Origin: Alphaproteobacteria bacterium
GTDB lineage: Bacteria; Pseudomonadota; Gammaproteobacteria; JAGOUN01
DNA: 64,000 nucleotides
NCBI GenBank assembly: GCA_021151585.1
Contig: JAGKWX010000005.1
Span: forward strand, 6,758 to 70,757
Reading direction: 5' to 3'
Below, in pieces: positions 54,301 to 62,857 of the stretch (its first letter is position 1; the number at the start of each line of letters is the position of its first letter). The notes below the pieces were generated by a model. It had not been told where the DNA came from and did not search any database. It worked only from the letters and a program-made list of their open reading frames with translations. A program made the position numbers and the translations under genes.

Positions 54301-54541
54301 CTGCAAACAAGAGCCTGTGATGCCGATCAGTGAAAATAAATTATATGGAATTATTAGTAAATTTTGGAACGATATTGATAGCTTCATTGGCGCTTATCGC
54401 GTCGGATGTGTTTACTTCTTTTCTTGTGGAAACTTCTTTCGGCCACATCCAGCCGAGCGCGATAGACCACGTCCATCTGCTCCACTTGCGCAAGATGTAC
54501 ATGGTGATGTTCCTTACGTTCCAGTGGCACATATGGTGTAA
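51362..54541 (+). CDS. Large GIMAP/AIG1-like GTPase
   Basis: A 1059-residue protein with an N-terminal TRAFAC-class G domain: P-loop GYTGVGKTT at 42-50, the switch Thr region around NDGTTVPNFF, DCPGFDD (G3) at 110-116, and LLIITKIQT in the G4 position, where the usual Asp after TK-x is Gln. About 750 residues of predicted helix follow (coiled-coil-like, with LLSALINLITFG and FFEEQIRGYVAEEINSM segments), then an odd Pro/Arg/His-rich end (FFRPHPAERDRPRPSAP). GYTGVGKTT and DCPGFDD recall AIG1/GIMAP and septin-like proteins. It may be a host-directed effector or part of a defence unit with the giant protein 151 bp downstream. Confidence 0.8.
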   Translation: MKKREELIDIRKCLQEIKADQDAISHLLLEASAMQVKMVLVGYTGVGKTTLGHYLSGAHLQVVEQNPGKFVLQAPEKTGERNNCRIGHVNDGTTVPNFFCNTTELISIVDCPGFDDVRGVEQQIKNAFYIQTVFNGRRETPGLNNFVFVIAVKEADIDDRALVLRNTLRSFVRLVGAPDINIIENTLLIITKIQTATQNFQAVLQAVRNSLPQENDVLAPDEDRWMGQVLDGLINSDRRKIFTFHKPTKVVDRYEDIGVNQLLENIKNNRTSSIHGFESKISVEDAARLKILELINIIKESFSRIQEKIITAFRDSFLSYAEIGIQEHDGLGEESCNSYLASCKLVKDFFISFLYELDSISSKKNRILRNGKIQDTLSVDFSILQQFHGLVRLSSEIVEPREFNFGDISNEIRSMDYDLHQLKSCVDVDKKFSGALVNYDGARALILKFIENIKNTETQFLIIKVNAINESMRKNMAEFLSGVVSHSKRIRLSLEELIKIYRAFKAVMKRFSADNDSVSDPKKRIEGFKIMLQESLLSAINLITFGSGQMPVLDRLIGNSNELITIHYLYAEMLNNQVAYGLYIELFRSGYEEIIKFFEEQIRGYVAEEINSMHSITAAAAAIVQQQYQAWSNVPDNRLIECIPDLRITHDFFVQKNKSYNAWQSTGNAAIADLTGINQELDENMLRRADGLIKLGYLFHVLSLLVKNYVNDKRQTLSPAINNIKSKISYLLSLIVDDSIPEQVINVGNTDTVVRSVFDLALDQTYHNLTERYVRYVIGELSTAKLAFWTEFHSKIAHNESTRLDAIRVFSKLQIQATNIEALRTLATHFKGFEHIFDINAFTKFVDMSSSCLRFIEENKDAAITQDLAVQPIIDHFVFDINREVDLLRVIRSRDAEAKLVTLELLVDQFMVAVNNCCVNKPHSTVSMLKHLRKTSAGSSPWFISQSFQQACQNYKITVHDLDFHFLQDIAHQYSLYNNFCKQEPVMPISENKLYGIISKFWNDIDSFIGAYRVGCVYFFSCGNFFRPHPAERDRPRPSAPLAQDVHGDVPYVPVAHMV

Positions 54542-54692
54542 TTAGGTTCACAGCAAAAATTAGTTTCTGACTATTTTTTGCTGTATAAATTATAAAAATA
54601 TGTTTTAAAAAAGTTGATGTTATTGCTGGCCTTGTAGATTGCCTGATGTTTAGTGAAGGACTATACTTGCCTGGTTTTAGACGAGGATTATT

Positions 54693-57600
54693 ATGCAAAA
54701 TTTAGCCAATCAGCAAGGCTCTGTTTTACGGTCTACTGATATTCATATGCCTCTATTGGATAAATTAAAACAACACTTCAAAACGCTATATGGTGATGAC
54801 TTTGCTAAAATGCCACATCGCGACGATACATTATTTGTTATCGTACAACACGGCTTTGTGAGTATCAAACCGATGATGGATTCTTTAATGGGGTTTGGTA
54901 TTAAGCCAGAGCGTATTTTTCTCACTACTAAGCCACATACCACACCTGAATCTATGCGGACGTATTTTGAGCAGACTTTTGCGAATTACGTGCTATTCCA
55001 TTGGCATTTACCTGAGGACTATAGCTATGCTTCAGGTAAGCATCCATATACAATCCTGTCAGAACTGACATGTGGTGACTTGTTAAAGAAAATTAGTGAT
55101 CACTTGTTTGTCCACCCAAAACTGGCTGACATTACAAACATCGTCATATGTGATGAGGGCGGACGTTTTCTTGCCAAATTTATTGAAAATATTGAGAAGT
55201 TCAAAGGCTTCAACATCGTCGCTGTAGAACATACACGTTGTGGTACGCGAAATGCAGCACTCTGCAACCTGCCTTTCCCTTACATCAATATGGCAGAGTC
55301 TTTTCCAAAGATAGCTCTAGAAGCGCCATTGATTGCTAACTCCATGTTTCGCGCCTTAGGAGATAAATTTAGACAGATTATCAGTAATCAACAAAACCCA
55401 TGTATTGGCGTGGTCGGCTGTGGCGCTGTTGGTGAGCAGGTGTTACATCATTTGCTTAAGAAGCATCCCGACTTGCGATTAATTGCCTTTGATAAAATCG
55501 CTAGCAAAGTAATACAGATTAAACAACGCTATCTTAAAGAAGAACAAAATAGCGCGTGGCAACGTTTAGAGCTTAAAAAAAGCTTAAACGAATTATTTGA
55601 AGCTGCCACGATTATTTTAGGCTGTACTGGGTGTGATATACTAAAAGACTATAGTATTGATCAGATCACACATAATAAGCCAGAAACGCATTTAATGAGC
55701 TTTGGATCTGGGGTTAATGAATTTGAATCCTTTTTAGTTAATCAAAAAGTCCTCTTTCGCAGTGTTGATGATATTAAGGATTTAACGTTTAGTGATAATA
55801 AAGGCCAATCGTTAGTGATTAGCAATGCTGGTTTTCCTGTCAATTTTTCACCTAAAGAAGAAGCAGATTTATTACCCAAAGAAGCACAGCTCCCACGGAG
55901 TTTAAAACTTGCATCAATTGTTCAAGCCTTAGAATTGCTGCAGCGTTTACCATCACTGAGTCGTCACCCAAATGCCAAGGCTTGGTTACAAGGCTTTGTT
56001 AAGCTTGCTTGGCAATTAGAAATTACCCGTTGGTATGGTGAAAATTTGCCAGAGGATGTTAGATATGATTTTGATCTAAGCAACATCACACAAGATTATA
56101 TTGATGAAAACGCTGATAAAGTGGGCGTAGCTATGCCAACTGATCAACAGATGCGCGAAGCATGTTATCCTTACTTTGAAAATAATGAAAATCTTACACT
56201 GGGCGCCGCTCTCATTAAAGTGATGCAAGTTTATGACGCGCAATTAAGTGTAGTAAAGAAAAAGTTAAATTCTTATGTGCCGACGCAAGTTAAGAAGCGA
56301 TCGCCAAGCCAAGAAAGAGTCAGTGAAGAAGCGAGACAAGAATCTTGCGATCAAATGATGAATGATTTCCTCGCCGGTGAAGAAAAGTTATTGCTGCTAT
56401 TAGGTGAGCCAGGTTCTGGTAAATCACTATTTACTTGGTCACAAACACAAAAAATCTACCAAGCTCAACTCAATGATGTTAAAGGCTGTCGTTGGCTGCC
56501 GATTGTGATTGATTTGCAAGGTTACAATTTATCAAATCTTAAAGGGTTACTATCGTCGTATTTAAGCACTCAGCCAAGAGCAGATGAGCGTGATGTTCGG
56601 GGCTGTAGCCTAAGTTTTGAAGAATTATCTCTTTTGCGAGGCAGTGGACAACGTAAAGGCTATCGTTTGCTGGTGATCTTAGATGGTTTCGATCAATTAA
56701 CGTATGACGATGAAAGTGAAGAGCAAGCGTTTCGTGATTGTTTTAAAACTTGCTGCCAATATAATCCAACGGATCTTTGGCATGACGAACAAATCAAGTT
56801 GATTGTCACTTGTCGATCGGGACATTTGGATGATTTAAAAGAAAAGCGTTATTTTGGTCACGCTGATCAGCAAACCTATCAATGCCATGAATTGTTACCT
56901 TTGAAGAATGATCAAGTAATAGAGTATGTCCACAAACATGCCAAGCCTGAGCAGTTAACAGCTTGCCTTACTGCTATCAAAGAGTCGTACGACATACAAA
57001 CACTAGTAAAAAATCCATTGAACTTAGTAACATTAGTCAATAATCCAAATGCCTCGCTTGAGGAGATAAATAAAAAATATGCAGAATTTTCAAATAGAAA
57101 TGCTAATCGCGGCAAACCGCGACACTTGAAAAAACCTAGCAGTCCTTACCCTTACTTTTACTTTTTCGTATTGTTATTTCCTTTAACGATCGTTTTGGCG
57201 TTGCTGCGTAGTGGTCGTTACGGTTCGACTAATCATCATGGATCAAATTATCAAAAAAATATGATCAATGATTGTGGATCTTTGGTTAATTCTTCAATTA
57301 ATGCTTTCGAAAAAAATAAACGGCCTAGAGACAGTAATACTGACAATTTTGATAAGAGAAACTCTCAATGCACGTATATTCCAGAAGAGCCTGAAGAATG
57401 CCTAATGCCGAAAGACCCGTCGCCAGATAGAGTATCTATAAATGCGAGTGAACCATTCAGGCAACCAGATTTTCACGAAGATGATTTAAGAAATGCCAAT
57501 CTGCGCAGCAAAACTTTTGTTGAGAAAATTGTTCGAATAGGTTCCTTCACTCCTGATATCAATCAGCGTTACAACGTTCCAGCGATACCTGATCAAGGAC

Positions 57601-60600
57601 AAGATCGTAAAACAGCACTAGTACCACACAGTCTTACGAATGATGTTGTCACCAATCAATCCTATCATGATAGCGATTTGACTCAGCTATCATCACGGCA
57701 GCAGCAGAGTCACAGCCGTGGACAATTATTACAGTCTATACAACATTACTTTGATGAATCCGACACTGGTTTTATTGATCAAGTCTTAGTTGATGCCTAT
57801 GATTATCGAGTGCTTAAAGGCAATGGTGGTGTGGGTAAGACAGTGTTAGCCAAGTTATTTGCAGAAACACAGTGGCGAAAACCAGGTTATTATCAACTGA
57901 TTCGTTGGATTGATGCCAATGACAATTTAGAACATCAATTTTCGTTATTTTTAAAAGAAGTCTTTGGTGTTGATGAGCAATTGATTGCCAGTAGGCGTAC
58001 CGCTGTAGATGTGGTTGCTTCAGTTTATGCTTCACTATCTAACGTTGAAAATTGGCTCTTAATCTTTGATAACGTAGAAGATGAATCAATTTTAGAAAAT
58101 TACAAGCCTGATAAGTATACAAAACAATTAAGTAGCGCATCAACTCATGGTCGTCGCCATTGTTTAATTACATCACGACACCCTAATTGGGATGGAGCGC
58201 ATGTCACTAAGATTGGTGGATTCACTCAAGTAGAAATCATTTCTTATGCCAGACGTTTTTTTGATGTCACTGACTATACTGAAGCAAGCTTAATCGAGCT
58301 GGCCATATATTTGAATTATCATCCTCTAGGCGTAGTTCACGCTATCCATTATTTAGATAACTATCGTCGTTACCATGATCAATTGCTGAGTATGCAAGAT
58401 TTTTTAAATCAATTGACGCAAGAACCAGAACCCCGCTTATCTGTCCATCATCCACATCCAGAAGAATATGGCTGGGATGCTTATGCACTCAATACGCTTA
58501 AGACTTTGTCGTTAAGCTTACAATTATTAATCGAGTCTACTGACTTTAGCAAGTATGGTATAGATAGAGATTCTTCCTTGCGTCTCATGCAACATGTCTT
58601 GCGTTGTTTAGCTTATTTGCAACGTACCGATATCCCCGATCAGATTATTAATACTATCGTCAGCAAGGTAGTGAATGTGCCTCAACACGAATGTGAAAAA
58701 ATAGTAACTGTCATTATCAGGAAAATGATAAGTTATAATATTATTGAGCATGATGCACAATACAACAGAATCGTAGTCCATCAATTAATGCAGCGTAGCT
58801 TACAGTTTTCTCGTTTTGAAGATGGTGGTGAATCACTTATAGTATTATTACAGTCGCTTCACCAGCATTTTGATTATGACCCAGATGTGTTAACTACACT
58901 AGAAAGAATAGATTATCGTCGTTGGATCAGTCAGATAGAAGCTTTATTAGAGCACTCAAATTTTCCGCACACAACAGAAAACATGGCGCAGTTGATCACT
59001 TTATTGCACTTTAAACTGGGGCGCTATTATGCATATGAAACAAAATCGTATGCTCAAGCGCGAGCATGGTTAGAAAAATCTAGCACAAGACTCATGGCTA
59101 CAAATACTTCGGATATTCAGCCGTATCAGTCCCTTAAAGCAACTCTCTATAGTACTTTATCGCTGGTGTTTTATTATCAAGGCCTACGCGATGACTCAGA
59201 AGAGTACGCTAATAAAAGTCTGGCTTTATGGGGAGATTCCACTCAACAGGTATCACAGCTTTCTTCTGTAGAGGCTCTCATACAACTATTAAAATGGAAT
59301 GTTTCGAGTAATGTTAGAGCGGAGCAGATATTGCCACCATTAACTCTATGTATTGATTATCTTGCGGCTAATCATTCTACCGCGTCATTGTCTTATACGT
59401 ACCTATTTGTTCAAGCTTACAGTATACGAGCTGAAGCAGCATTAAACCAAGGTCACATAAATCAAACAACGCTGCATCTTGACCAAGTTGAAAAAAATTT
59501 ACGAAGAAAATTGCCAGAAACACATTTTTTATTTGAAACCTTGCTGGATTATCGTATTAAAGTGAGTGAAAAAGCTAACAACATTGAACAATTAAAAAAT
59601 TACTCACAGCAGGCGATTACGTTAGCGGATAAAACGGGCAGTTTTAGCATGATAGAACTGCGCTATCGTTATCAAAAATACCTTCTTGTGCATCAGCAAT
59701 ATGAACAAGCGCAACAGATCAGCCTAACTATCATAGGCCTCTTGGAAAAAGACAGGGCATTACTCGAGCAGTACACCGCTCATCAACTTAGCATCACCCA
59801 TCTAGCAGCAAAATATAACGATACACAGACCTTGCAATGGTTAATCGATGAAAACGTTGACCTTGATACTGATGGAAATTTTAACCAAATGACTCCGTTA
59901 TCCCTTGCAGTTTCATTCAATCATACGGAAATAGTGAGACTTCTTATCAAAAACAAGGTGCGTATCAATCATGTTAATACGAGAGGTTATACCGCACTTA
60001 ATTTAGCTGCGGAGGATGGTTATGCTGACATCGCTGAACTTCTCCTTGAACAAGGAGTCGCAATCGACAAAGTCAATCAGTGGGGAAGTACTCCTTTACA
60101 TCGTGCAGCAACGAATGGCCATCTTTCTATTTGTCAGTTGTTAGTTCAGCACGGTGCTACTATTTCCGCAGTAGATCAGTGGCATAGTACACCACTTATT
60201 CGTGCAGCTGAACAGGGGCAGTCGCGTATTTGTGAGTTTTTATTGTCGCAAGGAGCGTTCATTAACCAACAAGATGCTAACGGCTGGACAGCGTTACATG
60301 GTGCCGCTTTTGCGGGGCATCTTGACGTAGTTGAATTGCTGTTGGCTAACAATGCTACAATAGATCAGCAGAATAAAAATGGCGCAACGCCTCTCTATCT
60401 CGCTGCAGAGAAAGGCCATCTTAATGTCTGTCGGTTGCTATTAAAAAATGATGCGATGATAAATCAGCATAATCGGTATGGCAAAATACCTCTTTATGTT
60501 GCTGCAGAAAATGGTTATGCTGATGTTTCTCGGTTGCTCTTAGAGAATGGCGCCGCGGTAAATTACGCAGAAAATGATGGCTGGACAGCGTTAGGTGTTG

Positions 60601-62051
60601 CAAGTGTCGAAGGGCATTTAAATGTGGTTAAATTGTTGTTGGCAAACAATGCCAAGGTGGATCAGCCGAATAAGCATGGTCTAACGCCACTCTATCTTGC
60701 TGCACAAAAAGGCCATGTTGATGTTTATCGATTTCTATATGCAAAGAATTTTGTTGTAAATTGGTTTAGTAGAACTCGCGATAAATTATTCCTTCTTGCT
60801 GCAGAAAAAGGGCATGTTGATGTTTGTCGATTCTTATTAGCAAATTTTGCCGTGGTGAATTATGCCGATCCTAACGGCTGGACAGCGTTGCATGTTGCCG
60901 CTTACGCAGGGCATCTTGAAGTTATTAAATTGCTGTTGACAAACAATGCTACGGTAGATAAGCCGACTAACAATGGTCTAACACTACTCTATCTTGCCGC
61001 AGCAAATGGCTATGTTGATGTTTGTCGATTGCTATTAGCTAATGGTGCTACGGTGAATTATGCAGATAGTAACGGCTGGACAGCGTTACATGGCGCAGCT
61101 TTTTCAGGACATCTTAACGTAGTTGAATTGCTATTGGCTAACCATGCCTCAATAGATAAGCAGAATAAAGATGGTTCACCACCACTATACCTTGCTGCAG
61201 AAAAAGGCCATGTTGATGTTTGTCGATTGCTCTTAGCGAGTGGCGCAGCAGTGAATTACGCTAAAACTTGTGGCTGGACAGCGTTACATTGGGCTGCACA
61301 AAATGGCCATGCTGATGTTTGTCGATTGCTATTGGCATATAATGGCAAGGTGGATGAGCCGACTAAAAACGGCGCGACACCACTCTATCTTGCCGCAGAA
61401 AATGGCCGTGTTGATGTTTGTCGTTTGCTCTTAGCCAGCGGCGCCAACGCGGATCATAATATCGATGGTTTTGTAGCGTTACATATTGCAGCCCATGATG
61501 GATATCTCGAGATAGTTCAATTACTATTAGCAAATAATGCCAAAGTAAATCAGCTGAGTAAGGAGGGTGCAACATCGCTCCATCATGCTGCAGAAAATGG
61601 CCATACTAATGTTTGTCGATTGCTCTTAGCGAATGGCGCGTCTGTGAATCATGCTGATAGTTACGGCTGGACAGCCTTACATTTTGCTGCACAAAATGGC
61701 CACTTTCATGTTTGTCGATTACTCTTAGCGAATGGTGCCTCAGCCAATCAAATTGGTCATGACGGTTCGACGCCGATCTACTTGGCTGTAAAATCCAATC
61801 AATCTACAATCACCGAATTATTATTACATCACAATGTTTTGGTGCATCAGCGTAAACAAGATGTTACCAAACTATTACGTATTGCAAAAACAAAAGGTTA
61901 CCATCATATTTACCAGCTTTTGCTAGATAAAGATTCCTCAGCAAAACAACAGGTAAAAAACGCGATAGAAACAAGTTATTTTGATTTTTTCAAGTTATGG
62001 AATACTCAGGAGCATCAAAAAGAACATCGGCATTTAAGAGGTTATTTATAA
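54693..62051 (+). CDS. Giant STAND-type protein: AHCY-like, NACHT, TM, NB-ARC, TPR, ankyrin
   Basis: A 2452-residue protein. Residues about 20-440 resemble S-adenosylhomocysteine hydrolase: ICDEGGRF, VEHTRCGTRNAA, NAD loop GCGAVG at 242-247, GCTGCDIL, LMSFGSGVNEFE. A NACHT-type NTPase has P-loop GEPGSGKS at 571-578, Walker B LLVILDGFDQL with Asp 664, and TCRSG. Residues 821-838 are one hydrophobic helix. A Ser/Asn-rich linker leads to an NB-ARC-like NTPase: GNGGVGKT at 1043-1050, LLIFDNVED with Asp 1126, LITSRHP and YHPLGVVHAIHYL. A helical TPR-like part covers about 1420-1690 and about 22 ankyrin repeats 1697-2420. The layout is that of NLR-like sensors with two ATPases. Start at 54693 with GAGGATT. 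Domain calls are by motif reading. Confidence 0.85.
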   Translation: MQNLANQQGSVLRSTDIHMPLLDKLKQHFKTLYGDDFAKMPHRDDTLFVIVQHGFVSIKPMMDSLMGFGIKPERIFLTTKPHTTPESMRTYFEQTFANYVLFHWHLPEDYSYASGKHPYTILSELTCGDLLKKISDHLFVHPKLADITNIVICDEGGRFLAKFIENIEKFKGFNIVAVEHTRCGTRNAALCNLPFPYINMAESFPKIALEAPLIANSMFRALGDKFRQIISNQQNPCIGVVGCGAVGEQVLHHLLKKHPDLRLIAFDKIASKVIQIKQRYLKEEQNSAWQRLELKKSLNELFEAATIILGCTGCDILKDYSIDQITHNKPETHLMSFGSGVNEFESFLVNQKVLFRSVDDIKDLTFSDNKGQSLVISNAGFPVNFSPKEEADLLPKEAQLPRSLKLASIVQALELLQRLPSLSRHPNAKAWLQGFVKLAWQLEITRWYGENLPEDVRYDFDLSNITQDYIDENADKVGVAMPTDQQMREACYPYFENNENLTLGAALIKVMQVYDAQLSVVKKKLNSYVPTQVKKRSPSQERVSEEARQESCDQMMNDFLAGEEKLLLLLGEPGSGKSLFTWSQTQKIYQAQLNDVKGCRWLPIVIDLQGYNLSNLKGLLSSYLSTQPRADERDVRGCSLSFEELSLLRGSGQRKGYRLLVILDGFDQLTYDDESEEQAFRDCFKTCCQYNPTDLWHDEQIKLIVTCRSGHLDDLKEKRYFGHADQQTYQCHELLPLKNDQVIEYVHKHAKPEQLTACLTAIKESYDIQTLVKNPLNLVTLVNNPNASLEEINKKYAEFSNRNANRGKPRHLKKPSSPYPYFYFFVLLFPLTIVLALLRSGRYGSTNHHGSNYQKNMINDCGSLVNSSINAFEKNKRPRDSNTDNFDKRNSQCTYIPEEPEECLMPKDPSPDRVSINASEPFRQPDFHEDDLRNANLRSKTFVEKIVRIGSFTPDINQRYNVPAIPDQGQDRKTALVPHSLTNDVVTNQSYHDSDLTQLSSRQQQSHSRGQLLQSIQHYFDESDTGFIDQVLVDAYDYRVLKGNGGVGKTVLAKLFAETQWRKPGYYQLIRWIDANDNLEHQFSLFLKEVFGVDEQLIASRRTAVDVVASVYASLSNVENWLLIFDNVEDESILENYKPDKYTKQLSSASTHGRRHCLITSRHPNWDGAHVTKIGGFTQVEIISYARRFFDVTDYTEASLIELAIYLNYHPLGVVHAIHYLDNYRRYHDQLLSMQDFLNQLTQEPEPRLSVHHPHPEEYGWDAYALNTLKTLSLSLQLLIESTDFSKYGIDRDSSLRLMQHVLRCLAYLQRTDIPDQIINTIVSKVVNVPQHECEKIVTVIIRKMISYNIIEHDAQYNRIVVHQLMQRSLQFSRFEDGGESLIVLLQSLHQHFDYDPDVLTTLERIDYRRWISQIEALLEHSNFPHTTENMAQLITLLHFKLGRYYAYETKSYAQARAWLEKSSTRLMATNTSDIQPYQSLKATLYSTLSLVFYYQGLRDDSEEYANKSLALWGDSTQQVSQLSSVEALIQLLKWNVSSNVRAEQILPPLTLCIDYLAANHSTASLSYTYLFVQAYSIRAEAALNQGHINQTTLHLDQVEKNLRRKLPETHFLFETLLDYRIKVSEKANNIEQLKNYSQQAITLADKTGSFSMIELRYRYQKYLLVHQQYEQAQQISLTIIGLLEKDRALLEQYTAHQLSITHLAAKYNDTQTLQWLIDENVDLDTDGNFNQMTPLSLAVSFNHTEIVRLLIKNKVRINHVNTRGYTALNLAAEDGYADIAELLLEQGVAIDKVNQWGSTPLHRAATNGHLSICQLLVQHGATISAVDQWHSTPLIRAAEQGQSRICEFLLSQGAFINQQDANGWTALHGAAFAGHLDVVELLLANNATIDQQNKNGATPLYLAAEKGHLNVCRLLLKNDAMINQHNRYGKIPLYVAAENGYADVSRLLLENGAAVNYAENDGWTALGVASVEGHLNVVKLLLANNAKVDQPNKHGLTPLYLAAQKGHVDVYRFLYAKNFVVNWFSRTRDKLFLLAAEKGHVDVCRFLLANFAVVNYADPNGWTALHVAAYAGHLEVIKLLLTNNATVDKPTNNGLTLLYLAAANGYVDVCRLLLANGATVNYADSNGWTALHGAAFSGHLNVVELLLANHASIDKQNKDGSPPLYLAAEKGHVDVCRLLLASGAAVNYAKTCGWTALHWAAQNGHADVCRLLLAYNGKVDEPTKNGATPLYLAAENGRVDVCRLLLASGANADHNIDGFVALHIAAHDGYLEIVQLLLANNAKVNQLSKEGATSLHHAAENGHTNVCRLLLANGASVNHADSYGWTALHFAAQNGHFHVCRLLLANGASANQIGHDGSTPIYLAVKSNQSTITELLLHHNVLVHQRKQDVTKLLRIAKTKGYHHIYQLLLDKDSSAKQQVKNAIETSYFDFFKLWNTQEHQKEHRHLRGYL
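59781..61950 (+). repeat. About 22 ankyrin repeats with higher-order periodicity
   Basis: Thirty-three-residue units such as NGWTALHGAAFAGHLDVVEL and then LLANNATIDQQNK follow without gaps. Two unit types alternate over much of the array: a GWTALH type and a GATPLYLAAEKGH type, so the DNA has a 198-bp super-period from about 60280 to 61740. This indicates amplification by tandem duplication of unit pairs. Outer repeats are more diverged. Confidence 0.9.
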
Positions 62052-62155
62052 ATCCCTTATCAAGGCGCGAATTCAAATGCGAAGTGCAATTGATGAGTGA
62101 TTGGTGATCAAATCCAGTATACTGCTGGCCACTTTGACGGACATCAAGGGCGCCC

Positions 62156-62450
62156 ATGAACTATACGCATTTGACCGAAGACGAAAGATACCAGATAGAC
62201 GACCTAAAACTCGAGGGATTTAATCAAAATAAAATTGCTAAGTTAATTGGACGATAGGCCTCTACGCTTTCAAGAGAATTAAGCCGCAATAAAAGTGAGC
62301 GTGGATGGAGGTCAGGGCAGGCACAAAGAAAAGCGAGTAATCGTTTGAGTGTCCGAGGCTATAATAATGCAAATAAAATTACATCGCATCCTTCCAAAGA
62401 AAAATGGCGAGTTATTGACTTTAGAGTTGGCACTTCATACGAATATTGAC
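62156..62450 (+). pseudogene. IS30-family transposase N-terminal relic
   Basis: From an ATG at 62156 the frame reads MNYTHLTEDERYQIDDLKLE then GFNQNKIAKLIGR, a stop codon, and continues STLSRELSRNKSERGWRSGQAQRKASNR. This is the IS30 HTH_38 domain with one nonsense codon where the family has Ser-Pro. The catalytic DDE domain is missing after about codon 95. A decayed insertion between the giant gene and the WD40 gene. Confidence 0.8.
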
Positions 62451-62520
62451 AAGCAGGGGTATTTGAAAAATATCGTGATGGCTAAGGTATGGAAGCTTAT
62501 ACAAGTTTGCCAAAAAAATT

Positions 62521-62826
62521 ATGTTTGATGCGGGGCTCGATGAGCGAATTACGTTTGCTAATTTCATTATCAATGAGTTTGAGCAAGGGCAGCCGCGTCA
62601 AAGCAGAGAAGGAAGAAAAATCTCTTTGATAGAGGCCATGAATCAGGCTCTGATTTTTGTTCAAAACTACTGCGGTGAACATAACCATGTGTTGCAGCTT
62701 GATTTAGAAACCGCTTATTTAGATTTAAATAATTACCATTCTTCAATTTTGGAGAATTTAAGCGAATTTTCAGAAAGACTAAGACAGCAGAATGCAATGA
62801 CAGCTCGAATGCTAACTGTTAATTAA
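62521..62826 (+). CDS. Unrecognised 101-residue helical protein
   Basis: An acidic helical protein (FANFIINEFEQGQPRQSREGRKISLIEAMNQALIFVQNY, then LQLDLETAYLDLNNYHSSILENLSEFSERL). No family recognised. It starts in a region of scrambled frames after the IS30 relic, and may be the C-terminal remnant of a longer gene, since the region just upstream also has codons that look translated in another frame. It ends 31 bp before the WD40 gene. Confidence 0.45.
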   Translation: MFDAGLDERITFANFIINEFEQGQPRQSREGRKISLIEAMNQALIFVQNYCGEHNHVLQLDLETAYLDLNNYHSSILENLSEFSERLRQQNAMTARMLTVN

Positions 62827-62857
62827 AAACTTGGATGTTATACCTCAGGAACTTGTC

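Noticed and set aside
54384..54698. A 104-codon minus-strand frame and two other short frames over the end of the GTPase gene
   Set aside because: They overlap the Pro/Arg-rich end of a long real gene, with low-complexity composition and no ribosome-binding site.
57814..58035. Minus-strand frames inside the giant gene, including several over the ankyrin array
   Set aside because: They follow from codon bias of the repeated sense strand and have no independent support.
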